From contig NZ_FLRH01000004.1 of assembly GCF_900089585.1 (NCBI RefSeq), positions 1,109,001 through 1,173,000 of the forward strand: 64,000 nucleotides of DNA. The letters run 5' to 3'. Of this stretch, positions 26,106 to 34,410 are shown piece after piece. The position numbers were made by a program, and so were the translations under genes. The first letter of the stretch is position 1; each line of letters opens with the position of its first letter. Under the pieces are notes generated by a model, which ran no database searches, had not been told where the DNA came from, and saw only the letters and a program-made list of their open reading frames with translations. This DNA is from Micromonospora sediminicola (GTDB lineage Bacteria > Actinomycetota > Actinomycetes > Mycobacteriales > Micromonosporaceae).

Positions 26106-27908
26106 TCAAGGTCCGACCCTGGGCGGGCTCTTCTTCGGCCTCTGGCTGGTGCCGATGGGCTGGTGCGTGCTCCGGTCGGGCGGGCGCGGGCGGGCGCTCG
26201 AAGGGGCCGAAGCCCAGGCCGGTCTCGCGGCGAGGGCGACGCCCCGGGCGTACCGGATGGCGGCCGGGGTGTCCGCGAACACCAGGCCCTCGCGGCGCAG
26301 CTCGTCGGCGACGCCGAGGGTGCTGAGCACCTGGTCGTGGCCTGGGGTGATGCCGGAGAGCAGCACCGTGATCCCCCGGGCGCGCAGCCGGGCGACGGCG
26401 TCGCCGAGCACCTGGGCGCCGGTCGCGTCGACGGTGGAGACGCGGGACATCCGCAGGATCACCACCCGCACGTCGGACACCTCGGCCAGCTCCAGCAGGA
26501 ACGTGTGCGCGGCGGCGAAGAACAGCGGCCCGTCCAGCCGGTACGCGACGATGTGCTCGGCGAGCAGCGCGTGCTCCTCGGCGCTGTGCTCGCCGGTGTT
26601 CAGCGGCACCTGTTCCAGCCTGGCGCTGCGGGCCACCGCGCGCAGCGCCAGGACCACCGCCACGGCGAGCCCGACGACCACGGCGGTCACCAGGTCCCAG
26701 ATCACCGTGACGGCGAACGTCAGCACCAGCACCACCGCGTCGGCCCGGGTGGCCCGCATCAGCGCCAGCAGGGAGGCCGCCTCCACCATCCGGACCGTGG
26801 TGGCGAGCAGCACCCCGGCCAGCGCGGCCAGCGGGATGCGGCCGACCAGCGGAGCGGCGGCGAGCACGATCGCGGCGAGGGCGACCGCGTGGGTGAGCGC
26901 GGCGAGCTTCGAGGACGCACCGGCGCGCACGTTCACCGCCGTACGGGCGATGGCGGCGGTCGCCGGGATGCCGCCGAAGACCGGGGAGGCGAGGTTGGCC
27001 AGGCCCTGGCCGAACAGTTCCCGGTCCGGGTCGTGCCGCTCGCCGACGGTCATGCCGTCCGCCACCGTGGCGGAGAGCAGGCTCTCCAGGGCGGCGAGCG
27101 CGGCCACCGCCAGGGCACTCGGCAGCAGGACGCCCAGCGCCCCGAGGTCAACGAAGTCCAGTGACGGCGCGGGCAGCCCCTGCGGCAGCTCGCCGATCCG
27201 GGTCAGGTCGATCGGGGCGAGCTCGGCGAGGAGCGTCGCGGCGGCCACCCCGACCAGGGAGAACGGCACGGCGGGCCGCCACCGGCCGCCGAGCAGCATC
27301 AGCGCCGCCACGCCGAGCGCCACGGCGATCGCGGCGGGGCGGGGATGCGCGGCGAACCGGGCGACCGCGTCGGCGGCCACCGCCCACACCTTCTCCCCGT
27401 GTGCGCCGGTGACGCCGAGTGCGGCCGGCACCTGTTGCAGCGCGATCACCACGGCGATGCCGGCGGTGAAGCCCTCGATCACCGGGGCCGGCAGGTAGCG
27501 CACGTACCGGCCGAGGCGGGCCAGCGCGAGCGCGATCAGGATCAGCCCGGCCAGCGCGCCGACCATCAGCACGCCACCGGCGCCGAACTGCTGCACCACC
27601 GGCACCAGCACGACGGTCATCGCCCCGGTGGGGCCGGAGACCTGGAGGTTCGAGCCGCCGAAGACCGCCGCGACCGCTCCGGCGACGACGGCGGTGACCA
27701 GACCGGCCTGCGCGCCGAGCCCGGAGGTGACGCCGAAGGCCAGCGCCAGCGGCAGCGCCACCACGGCGACAGTGAGCCCGGCGAGCAGGTCACGCCGGGG
27801 CGAGCGGCGCACGGCCGCCCAGTCGGCCCGGCCGGGCAGCAGCCCGCCGAACAGCCGGCCCGCCTGCCGGACGACGTCACCGGCGCGAACGGCAGCCGCC
27901 GTGCTCAC
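26106..27908 (-). CDS. SulP-family anion transporter with STAS domain
   Basis: 600 residues. About 12-14 hydrophobic segments span residues 30-440, beginning with the family hallmark RRDLLAGLTVAVVALPLALAFG, followed by GGSNLQVSGPTGAMTVVL. A STAS domain occupies about 460-560 (LDGPLFFAAAHTFL, STVDATGAQVLGD). SulP proteins carry sulfate, bicarbonate, or other anions with Na+ or H+; the substrate cannot be told from sequence. The last 40 residues are Pro/Ser/Arg-rich. The GTG start overlaps the upstream ArsR stop codon by 4 bp, so the two are co-translated and the regulator probably controls the transporter. Confidence 0.9.
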   Translation of the reverse strand: MSTAAAVRAGDVVRQAGRLFGGLLPGRADWAAVRRSPRRDLLAGLTVAVVALPLALAFGVTSGLGAQAGLVTAVVAGAVAAVFGGSNLQVSGPTGAMTVVLVPVVQQFGAGGVLMVGALAGLILIALALARLGRYVRYLPAPVIEGFTAGIAVVIALQQVPAALGVTGAHGEKVWAVAADAVARFAAHPRPAAIAVALGVAALMLLGGRWRPAVPFSLVGVAAATLLAELAPIDLTRIGELPQGLPAPSLDFVDLGALGVLLPSALAVAALAALESLLSATVADGMTVGERHDPDRELFGQGLANLASPVFGGIPATAAIARTAVNVRAGASSKLAALTHAVALAAIVLAAAPLVGRIPLAALAGVLLATTVRMVEAASLLALMRATRADAVVLVLTFAVTVIWDLVTAVVVGLAVAVVLALRAVARSARLEQVPLNTGEHSAEEHALLAEHIVAYRLDGPLFFAAAHTFLLELAEVSDVRVVILRMSRVSTVDATGAQVLGDAVARLRARGITVLLSGITPGHDQVLSTLGVADELRREGLVFADTPAAIRYARGVALAARPAWASAPSSARPRPPDRSTHQPIGTSQRPKKSPPRVGP

Positions 27909-28243
27909 CGGTCCGTCCCCGAGGCCCGGAGTTCGTCCAGCAGGGCGTCCCGGTCGGTGAGGACCGTGCCGAGGATGCGCCGCCCGGCGGTGAGCAGGTC
28001 GGCCACGTCGGGGGTGCTGAGCGCGTACATCACCAGCGGGCCGTCCCGGTACGAGGTGACCATGCCGGCGCGGCGCAGTACGGCGAGCTGCTGGGAGAGG
28101 TTGGACGCCTCCACGTCGACGGCGGCCAGCAGGTCGCGGACCGGCTTCGGCCCGTCCTGGAGCAGCTCGAGCACCCGGATGCGCACCGGGTGCCCGAGCG
28201 TGCGGAACAGCTCCGCCTTGGCCTGGTAGAGCGGCACCGACAC
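27905..28243 (-). CDS. ArsR-family winged-helix repressor without cysteines
   Basis: 112 residues from the GTG at 28243, with GGAGGG 7-8 bp upstream. The ArsR signature is visible: ELFRTLGHPVRIRVLELLQDGPKPVRDLLAAVDVEASNLSQQLAVLRRAGMVTSYRDGP. There is not one cysteine in the protein, so the Cys-based metal sites of ArsR, SmtB or CmtR and the redox pair of BigR are absent. An alternative start at 28279 would add 12 residues overlapping the operator. It precedes and overlaps the SulP gene; the palindrome at 28264-28295 is its likely binding site. Confidence 0.9.
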   Translation of the reverse strand: MSVPLYQAKAELFRTLGHPVRIRVLELLQDGPKPVRDLLAAVDVEASNLSQQLAVLRRAGMVTSYRDGPLVMYALSTPDVADLLTAGRRILGTVLTDRDALLDELRASGTDR

Positions 28244-28263
28244 GACTGATCCCTCCGACGACT

Positions 28264-28295
28264 TTGAAGACTTTAGCACTTGCAGAAATCTTCAA
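28264..28295 (-). promoter_or_regulatory. Candidate ArsR operator overlapping promoter
   Basis: TTGAAGA (28264-28270) and TCTTCAA (28289-28295) form a dyad with an 18-bp AT-rich centre. On the minus strand the centre contains TAAAGT (28275-28270), a plausible -10, with TCGACT 18 bp upstream. The dyad therefore covers the core promoter of the ArsR-SulP operon. The AT content is unusual for the region. Confidence 0.6.
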
Positions 28296-28320
28296 GTCGA
28301 CGGAGATGGGGGTGACCGCC

Positions 28321-30768
28321 TCAGAGCAGGTCGTTGACGCAGCGCAGCACCGGGCGGCGGGTGAGCGCGTCGGCGTCCAGCGGCGCGTCCGCCCGCACCG
28401 TGAAGACCGCCGACTCCCCCGGCAGCAGCGTCACCAGCGCCTGGTCGACCTGCGCGGACGGGTCCAGCCGGTCGGGGAACAGCGTCAGGTCGCGCAGCAC
28501 CGTCCGGGCGGTCACCCGGACCCGCCGGCCGCCGTCCGCCGGCTCGACCGTCGCGTCCCAGTCCGCCGCCGGCCACTCGACGTCGCGGTCCTCGGCGAAG
28601 AACCACAGCGCCCGCTCCGCGGTGTCACCGGCCTCCGCGACCAGCAGCTCGCGGCGCGCCTCGTCCGGCCGCGCCAGCTCCGCCGGCAGCGGCAGCACCA
28701 CCGAGGAGTACGCCGGGACGTCGAGGTCGACCGAGGTCTTCGCCCTCGGCTCCCCGGCCAGCGTGAGCCGGGTGATAGTGGCCGGCGCGGTCCACGCCCG
28801 CCCGGTCTCGTTCACCGCCACCAGCGCCAGCCCACCGTCGCGCGGCTGCACGGTGAGCAGCCGGTCGGCGTAGGCGCGGCGCAGCGCGTACCACAGGGGT
28901 TTGCGGCGGCCGTCGCCGTCGACGGCGGCCCAGGACGTGACCGGCCAGCAGTCGTTGAGCTGCCACACGATCGTGCCGGTGCAGACCGGCCGGTGCGACC
29001 GGAAGTGCTCGACGCCGAGTTGGATGGCGCGGGCCTGGTTGAGCTGGGTGAGGTAGTGCCAGTCGTCGAAGTCGGCGGGCGGCGGCAGGTGGGCGTCCAG
29101 CCCGCGCTGGAGCTTGCGGTCCCCGTCGGCCGCCTTCTGGTGGTGGGCCATGCCCGGTGAGTCGTGCGCCAGCGGCTCGTCCGAGATGGACCGGCGCAGC
29201 GTCGCGAACGCGGGCGGGGCCTGGTAGCCGAACTCGGCCACGAAGCGCGGCACGTACTCGCGGTACTTGGTGTAGTCGTCGTCGTTCCAGACGTCCCAGA
29301 TGTGCATCGTGCCGTGCGCCGGGTCGTTGGGGTGGATGTCGTCGCTGCCGGACCAGGGGCTGCCCGGCCAGTACGGGACGGTCGGGTCCAGCTCGCCGAC
29401 GATCGTGGGCAACAGCTCCAGGTAGTAGCCGCGTCCCCAGGTGCGCCCGGCGAGCGGCTCCTGCCAGTCCCAGTCGTGCCAGCCCCAGATGTTCTCGTTG
29501 TTGCCGGTCCAGAGCACCAGCGACGGGTGGCCGGCGAGCCGGGTCACCTGTTCCCGCGCCTCCGCCTCGACCTCGGTGCGGAACGGCTCCTCCTCCGGGT
29601 ACGCCGCGCAGGCGAACAGGAAGTCCTGCTGCACCAGCAGCCCCGCCTCGTCGGCCAGTTCGTAGAAGTCGTCCGACTCGTAGCGGCCGCCGCCCCAGAT
29701 CCGCAGCAGGTTGACGTTGGCCCCGAGGGCCTGGTCGAACCGCTGCGCCAGCCGGGCCCGGGTGACCCGGTTGGGGAATGCGTCGTCGGGGATCCAGTTG
29801 ACCCCCTTGACGAAGATCGGGACGTCGTTGACGTGCAGCGTGAACGGGGTGCCGTGCGCGTCGGGTGTGGTGTCCAGGCGCACCGAGCGGAAGCCGATCC
29901 GGCGCGACACGGTGTCCAGGTCCCGGCCGTCGGCCGCGCGCAGGGTCACGTCGAGGTCGTGCAGCGGCTGCTCGCCGTACCCGGCGGGCCACCACAGCGC
30001 GGGGTCGTCGACGGTGAGGGTGAGCACGGCGGCCCGCTCCCCCGCCGGCACCGTCACCTCGGCGGCGACGGCGGCGACCGTGGCGTGCACGGTCAGCGGC
30101 TCGTCGCGGGCCCGTTCCACCTCGACGTGCAGCTCCACCCGGCCGACGCCACCGTCGACCGTGACCAGCGGCCGGACGGTCGCCAGCCGGGCGGTGGACC
30201 AGGCGTGCAGGGCGATCCGCCGCCAGATGCCGGCGGTGACCACCGTCGGTCCCCAGTCCCAGCCGAAGTTGCAGGCGGTCTTGCGGATGAACTGGAACGG
30301 CTCCGGGTACGCGTTCGGCCGGTCGCCGAGCCGGTCCCGGTGAGCCTCGGCGTAGCGGTACGGCGAGTCGAAGCGTACGGCGAGGGTGTTGTCGCCGGCA
30401 CGCAGCAGCGACCGGACGTCGAAGCGGTAGGAGCGGTGCTGGTTCTCGGTGTGCCCGACCTCGACGCCGTTGAGCGTGACCGTCGCGACCGTGTCCAGGC
30501 CGGCGCAGGCCAGGTCGACCCGGTCGTCGCCGCCCGGCTCGTGGTGGAACGTGGTCTGGTAGACCCAGTCGGTGCGCCCGATCCAGGTGAGCCGGTTCTC
30601 GTTGTCGTCGAGGTACGGGTCGGGGATGAGCCCGGCCGCGAGCAGGTCGGTGTGCACGCAGCCGGGCACGGTCGCCGGCACCTCGACCCCGGCGATCTCC
30701 GACGGCACCTGCGGGCCGGGCAGGGCCCGCAGCGTCCAGCCCTCGTGCAGCAGCGTGGGACGGCTCAC
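28321..30768 (-). CDS. Beta-mannosidase, glycoside hydrolase family 2
   Basis: 815 residues, no signal peptide, so intracellular. GH2 layout: jelly-roll sugar-binding domain (about 1-190), immunoglobulin-like domain (about 195-300), TIM barrel (about 300-620) and C-terminal beta domains. The acid/base is Glu425 in WTGNNENIWGW and the nucleophile Glu512 in VAEFGYQ, both in beta-mannosidase-type contexts; NFGWDWGPTVVTAG is also typical of this branch. It should release mannose from imported beta-1,4-manno-oligosaccharides. The GTG overlaps the upstream permease stop by 4 bp, so it is the last gene of the ABC operon. Confidence 0.93.
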   Translation of the reverse strand: MSRPTLLHEGWTLRALPGPQVPSEIAGVEVPATVPGCVHTDLLAAGLIPDPYLDDNENRLTWIGRTDWVYQTTFHHEPGGDDRVDLACAGLDTVATVTLNGVEVGHTENQHRSYRFDVRSLLRAGDNTLAVRFDSPYRYAEAHRDRLGDRPNAYPEPFQFIRKTACNFGWDWGPTVVTAGIWRRIALHAWSTARLATVRPLVTVDGGVGRVELHVEVERARDEPLTVHATVAAVAAEVTVPAGERAAVLTLTVDDPALWWPAGYGEQPLHDLDVTLRAADGRDLDTVSRRIGFRSVRLDTTPDAHGTPFTLHVNDVPIFVKGVNWIPDDAFPNRVTRARLAQRFDQALGANVNLLRIWGGGRYESDDFYELADEAGLLVQQDFLFACAAYPEEEPFRTEVEAEAREQVTRLAGHPSLVLWTGNNENIWGWHDWDWQEPLAGRTWGRGYYLELLPTIVGELDPTVPYWPGSPWSGSDDIHPNDPAHGTMHIWDVWNDDDYTKYREYVPRFVAEFGYQAPPAFATLRRSISDEPLAHDSPGMAHHQKAADGDRKLQRGLDAHLPPPADFDDWHYLTQLNQARAIQLGVEHFRSHRPVCTGTIVWQLNDCWPVTSWAAVDGDGRRKPLWYALRRAYADRLLTVQPRDGGLALVAVNETGRAWTAPATITRLTLAGEPRAKTSVDLDVPAYSSVVLPLPAELARPDEARRELLVAEAGDTAERALWFFAEDRDVEWPAADWDATVEPADGGRRVRVTARTVLRDLTLFPDRLDPSAQVDQALVTLLPGESAVFTVRADAPLDADALTRRPVLRCVNDLL

Positions 30769-31652
30769 GACTTCACCGCGCCTTCCATGATTCCGCGGAC
30801 GATCTGGCGTCCACCGATGAACAGCATGAGCAGCAGGGGGATGGTCGCGATGAACGCGCCGGCCAGCACCCGCCGGTAGATCACGTAGTTGCCGCTGGCC
30901 AGGTCGGAGACCGCGACCATCGAGGTGGGGAAGTCGGTGCCGCTGAGCGTGATCAGCGGCCACTGGAAGTCGTTCCAGGTGGCGACGAACGTGAGCAGGC
31001 CGAGAACCGCCAGGGCCGGACGGATCGCGGGCAGCACGATGGTGCCGTACACCCGCATGGTCGTGGCGCCGTCGACCCGGGCCGACTCGACCAGCTCGTC
31101 CGGGACGGTGTTGACGATGAACTGCCGCATGTAGAACACGCCGAACGCGGTGACCAGGCCGGGCGCGATGACCGCGAGCAGGGTCCCGTTCCAGCCGAGC
31201 TTGCCCATCACGATGTAGAGCGCGACGATGCCGAGCTGGTTCGGCACGGTCAGCGTGAGCACCACGAAGAGCATCAGCGCGTTGCTGCCCTTGAACCGCA
31301 GCTTGGCGAAGGCGAACCCGGCGAGCGAGCAGAAGAACAGCACCGAGGCGGTCACCACGGTCGAGACGATGACGCTGTTGACCAGCGAGGCGGCGAAGTA
31401 GACGTCCTGGAGGGAGAAGACCTCGTCGACGTTGGTCAGGAACCGGTCACCGGGGACGATCGCCGGGGGGAGCTTGGCCAGCGCCTCGTCGTTGCTGGTG
31501 GCGATGACGAACATCCAGTAGAGCGGGAACGCGGCGAACAGCATGCTGACCGCGAGGAGCAGGTAGGTCCAGAGCCCGGCCGGGGTGTCCTGCGGCGCCC
31601 GGGCCATGGCGCGCCGCTTGCGGCGGACCGGCGGGGAGGCGACGGCACTCAT
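30765..31652 (-). CDS. Sugar ABC transporter permease (MalG type)
   Basis: 295 residues, six membrane segments (first about 28-50). The ABC-contacting EAA loop is visible as ESARVDGATTMRVYGTIVLPAIRPAL. It forms a heterodimer with the preceding permease. The ATG overlaps that gene's stop codon by 4 bp. Substrate is inferred from the mannosidase and the binding protein: beta-manno-oligosaccharides. Confidence 0.93.
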   Translation of the reverse strand: MSAVASPPVRRKRRAMARAPQDTPAGLWTYLLLAVSMLFAAFPLYWMFVIATSNDEALAKLPPAIVPGDRFLTNVDEVFSLQDVYFAASLVNSVIVSTVVTASVLFFCSLAGFAFAKLRFKGSNALMLFVVLTLTVPNQLGIVALYIVMGKLGWNGTLLAVIAPGLVTAFGVFYMRQFIVNTVPDELVESARVDGATTMRVYGTIVLPAIRPALAVLGLLTFVATWNDFQWPLITLSGTDFPTSMVAVSDLASGNYVIYRRVLAGAFIATIPLLLMLFIGGRQIVRGIMEGAVKS

Positions 31653-32662
31653 TTGCGCCCTCCGGAGAGTCGGTTCGTCAGCAGGTAGTTGACCCCGGCG
31701 ACGACCAGGATGATCAGGAACAGGGCCCAGGACATGGCCGCGGCGTAGCCGAGGTTGAGGTCCTTCCAGCCGACCTTGTAGATGAGCTGGGCGATGGTCT
31801 GCCACTCACCGTTCGGCCCGCCGGTGGCGGCCTGGGCGTTCGGGTCGAAGAGCATCGGCTCGGTGAAGAGCTGGAGGCCGCCGATGGTGGACAGGATCAC
31901 GGTGAACAGGACCACCGGCTGGATCATCGGCACGGTGATCCGCCAGAGCTGCTTCCACTGGCCGGCGCCGTCGATCGCGGCGGCCTCGTAGACGTCGCGC
32001 GGGATGGACTGCATGGCGGCCAGGTAGAGCAGCGCGTTGTAGCCGATCCACTTCCAGTTGACCATGGTGGCGATGGCGATCCAGGCGTGCAGCTTGTCGG
32101 CCCGCCAGTCGATCGGGTCGTCGGCGCCGCCGATGCCCAGCAGGCCGAGGACCCAGTTGGCCATGCCGAAGTCGCGGGAGAAGAAGACGCTGAACACCAT
32201 GGTCGAGGCGACGATCGGTGTCACGTACGGCAGCAGCACGCCGACCCGCCACCAGGTCTGCGCCCGCAGCTGCCGGTTGAGCAGCGAGGCGACCAGCAGG
32301 GCGAGCAGCAGCTGCGGCACGGTGGAGAGCAGGAAGATGCCGAAGGTGTTGTAGAGGGCGTTCCAGAAGTCCTCGTCGGCGACGAGCCGGCTGAAGTTCT
32401 CGACGCCCGCCCAGTAGGGCAGCGTCGGGTCGTCGAGCCGGTAGTTGCGCAGCGAGACCACCGCGTTGAACAGCAGCGGGAACAGCCCGAACACGATGAA
32501 GAGCAGGAAGAACGGCGCGATCATCAGGTACGGCATGTAGCGCATGTCGAAGAGGTACAGCCGGTTGCGCCAGGTCAGCCGCCGGTCGTCGGCCCCGGGA
32601 CGGCCGCGCTCCGGCGCGGGTCGGCGGCTCGGCGGCGCGGGCGCGGCACGGGTGCTGGACAT
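31649..32662 (-). CDS. Sugar ABC transporter permease (MalF type)
   Basis: 337 residues with a Pro/Arg-rich cytoplasmic N-terminus (1-40) and six membrane segments from about 44. The EAA loop reads YEAAAIDGAGQWKQLWRITVPMIQPV. It is the partner of the MalG-type permease next to it. No ATPase gene is present in the operon; in actinobacteria many such importers use a shared MsiK-type ATPase encoded elsewhere. Confidence 0.93.
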   Translation of the reverse strand: MSSTRAAPAPPSRRPAPERGRPGADDRRLTWRNRLYLFDMRYMPYLMIAPFFLLFIVFGLFPLLFNAVVSLRNYRLDDPTLPYWAGVENFSRLVADEDFWNALYNTFGIFLLSTVPQLLLALLVASLLNRQLRAQTWWRVGVLLPYVTPIVASTMVFSVFFSRDFGMANWVLGLLGIGGADDPIDWRADKLHAWIAIATMVNWKWIGYNALLYLAAMQSIPRDVYEAAAIDGAGQWKQLWRITVPMIQPVVLFTVILSTIGGLQLFTEPMLFDPNAQAATGGPNGEWQTIAQLIYKVGWKDLNLGYAAAMSWALFLIILVVAGVNYLLTNRLSGGRK

Positions 32663-32700
32663 CGGATCACTCCAGAGCCGAGGAGGGTGGACGGGTACGG

Positions 32701-32735
32701 CGGTGCCGGAGCGGTCGGGTTCCGCTCCGGCACCG
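32701..32735 (-). promoter_or_regulatory. Intra-operon hairpin after binding-protein gene
   Basis: CGGTGCCGGAGCGG pairs perfectly with CCGCTCCGGCACCG (14 bp) around a 7-nt loop in the 81-bp gap between the binding-protein and permease genes. Such hairpins commonly stabilise or partly terminate mRNA so that the binding protein is made in excess. Confidence 0.65.
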
Positions 32736-32743
32736 GTGGTGCG

Positions 32744-34027
32744 TCAGGACTTGGCGGCCTTGTCGGCCTCCTTGACCGCCTCGTTCCAGGCGGCGTCCGG
32801 CTTCAGCGACTTGTTCTCCACCCGGCGGATGACGTTCTCCACCGCGACCCGGGTCGGGCCGTTCTTCTTGCCCAGGTACTGCGGGGTGAGGCCCTGCGCC
32901 ATCTTCGGGAAGATCTGGCCGACCGGGGCGTTGTTGAAGAACGGGTTCTTGAAGTCGGCGATCGCCGGGTCGGCGTAGAGCGCCGGCTGCGACGGCAGGT
33001 TGCCGACCTTCTTGAAGATCTCGATCTGCTGCTCCGGCGCGACCAACCACTCCAGCAGCTTGTACGCCTCGTCGACGTGCTTGCCCTGCTTGGGGATGGT
33101 CAGGAACGAGCCGCCCCAGTTGCCGCCGCCGCCGGGCACCGCCGCGATGTCCCACTTGCCCTGGGTGCCGGGCGCGGTGTCCTTGATGTGGCCGAGCATC
33201 CACGCCGGGCAGGCGAGCACCGCGAACGCGCCGCTGGTGAAGCCCTTGTCCCAGTCGGCCTGGAAGCTGACCAGGTTGGCCGAGAGCCCGGAGTCGACGG
33301 CCTTGACCGTGTAGTCGAACGCGACCTTCGGGCCCTGCTCCATCTGGAGCTGCTCCTGGTCGTTGTAGAAGCCGACCTGCTGCTGGCCGAGGATCGGGTT
33401 GAACAGGTTGGTGCCGGCGTCGATGAACTTCTTCCTGGTCTTGCCGGTGTACTGCTGGCCGACCTCCAGGAACTTGTCCCAGGTGGGCCAGAGCGCGGAG
33501 ACCTGGTCGCGTTCGGTGGGCAGGCCGGCGGCCTTGAACAGGTCGGTGCGGTAGCACATGGCCAGGCCGCCGACGTCGGTGCCGAGGCCGATCTGCGTCT
33601 TGCCGTCGGCGGACAGCGACTGCTTCCACTTCCAGGGCAGGTACTTGCTCTCGTAGGAGCCGGCGCCCTTGTCCAGCAGGTTGACGAACTTGTCGGACTG
33701 GCTGCGGAACTGGACCATGAAGCCCTCGTCGATCGCCGCGATGTCGGGCGCGCCGTTGCCGGCGACGAGCTTCTTCTGCAGGTCCTCGTGCTGGGCGTTG
33801 TACTCGCCCGAGTTGAGCTGGATCTTCACGTTCGGGTGCTCGGCCTCGTACTTGGTCTTGAGGTCCTGCAGGCCGAAGTCGCCCCAGAAATTGATCTTCA
33901 ACGTGACCTGACCGTCGGCCGCGTCCGCGCCGCCGGTGGTGCTCCTGCCGCTGCAGGCGGCGACCATGACCAGGCTGACGGCACCGACGGCGGCCGTGCG
34001 CGCCCAGTGCGTCCAGGACCGTTTCAT
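32744..34027 (-). CDS. Sugar-binding lipoprotein of ABC importer
   Basis: 427 residues. The signal peptide ends in a lipobox VAAC with Cys25 as lipid attachment site, so it is anchored outside the membrane. The mature part is a family 1 extracellular solute-binding protein: LKINFWGDFGLQDLKTKYEAEHPNVKIQ at the start and many surface aromatic residues. It delivers oligosaccharide, probably mannoside, to the two permeases. It has a strong promoter (34098-34126) covered by a putative LacI operator. GAGGAT precedes the ATG. Confidence 0.93.
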   Translation of the reverse strand: MKRSWTHWARTAAVGAVSLVMVAACSGRSTTGGADAADGQVTLKINFWGDFGLQDLKTKYEAEHPNVKIQLNSGEYNAQHEDLQKKLVAGNGAPDIAAIDEGFMVQFRSQSDKFVNLLDKGAGSYESKYLPWKWKQSLSADGKTQIGLGTDVGGLAMCYRTDLFKAAGLPTERDQVSALWPTWDKFLEVGQQYTGKTRKKFIDAGTNLFNPILGQQQVGFYNDQEQLQMEQGPKVAFDYTVKAVDSGLSANLVSFQADWDKGFTSGAFAVLACPAWMLGHIKDTAPGTQGKWDIAAVPGGGGNWGGSFLTIPKQGKHVDEAYKLLEWLVAPEQQIEIFKKVGNLPSQPALYADPAIADFKNPFFNNAPVGQIFPKMAQGLTPQYLGKKNGPTRVAVENVIRRVENKSLKPDAAWNEAVKEADKAAKS

Positions 34028-34046
34028 GTCATCCTCCGCGCCGAAT

Positions 34047-34058
34047 GGGAACGCTCCC
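34047..34058 (-). promoter_or_regulatory. LacI-type pseudo-palindrome in binding-protein leader
   Basis: GGGAACGCTCCC has the CG centre and imperfect symmetry usual for LacI-family sites. It lies 20 bp upstream of the ATG. Weaker relatives are GGAGCGCTTTCC (34193-34204) and TGGGAGCGCG (34171-34180). Confidence 0.4.
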
Positions 34059-34075
34059 GAGATCGAGAGACGTTG

Positions 34076-34110
34076 ACTGAACCGGATAAGTGAGGCCACC
34101 GTACGGTTCA
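34076..34110. promoter_or_regulatory. Operator copy 1 of the LacI regulator
   Basis: TGAACCG (34078-34084) and CGGTTCA (34104-34110) form a dyad with a 19-bp centre. It covers the -10 and start site of the binding-protein promoter. The 35-bp sequence is closely similar to copy 2 at 34257-34291, including the shared AAGTGA after the left arm. Confidence 0.65.
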
Positions 34111-34126
34111 CCTCCGGCACTGTCAA
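34098..34126 (-). promoter_or_regulatory. Promoter of the mannoside ABC operon
   Basis: Minus-strand TTGACA (34126-34121) and TACGGT (34103-34098), 17 bp apart, a near-perfect housekeeping promoter. Transcription should start near 34091, inside operator copy 1, leaving a leader of about 65 nt. Confidence 0.7.
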
Positions 34127-34192
34127 CGGCCGGTTAACAGCGAGGCCGTCCCGTAACCTTCGGAGCCGTTTGGGAGCGCGACCATGCGTGGT

Positions 34193-34204
34193 GGAGCGCT
34201 TTCC
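34193..34204. promoter_or_regulatory. LacI-type pseudo-palindrome mid-region
   Basis: GGAGCGCTTTCC matches the general LacI-family pattern (A/G-rich arm, central GCGC). It lies between the two divergent promoters. The rest of the 383-bp gap shows no reading frame. Confidence 0.35.
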
Positions 34205-34253
34205 GGAGCAGTTTCGTGAGCGCAGGGGTGGCGGACAGGGGTGGGGGTGGCCG

Positions 34254-34291
34254 TACACTGAACCGCACAAGTGACGAACTGTGCGGTTCAG
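34254..34291 (+). promoter_or_regulatory. lacI-type gene promoter and operator copy 2
   Basis: TACACT (34254-34259) is a -10 candidate for the regulator gene. Overlapping it, CTGAACCGCACA (34258-34269) pairs perfectly with TGTGCGGTTCAG (34280-34291) across 10 bp. The dyad would sit on the start site, implying autoregulation. The leader to the GTG at 34411 is about 145 nt. Confidence 0.6.
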
Positions 34292-34410
34292 TCGTCGAGG
34301 TCCGCCGCGCCGACCGGCCGGCGGGCCCGGTGCAGTAGCGTCACTTCCCGCCGGCCACCCCGGCGGTCGACAGCGCCCGCGAGGGCCGGACACAGTGGAG
34401 GAACGCTGCG

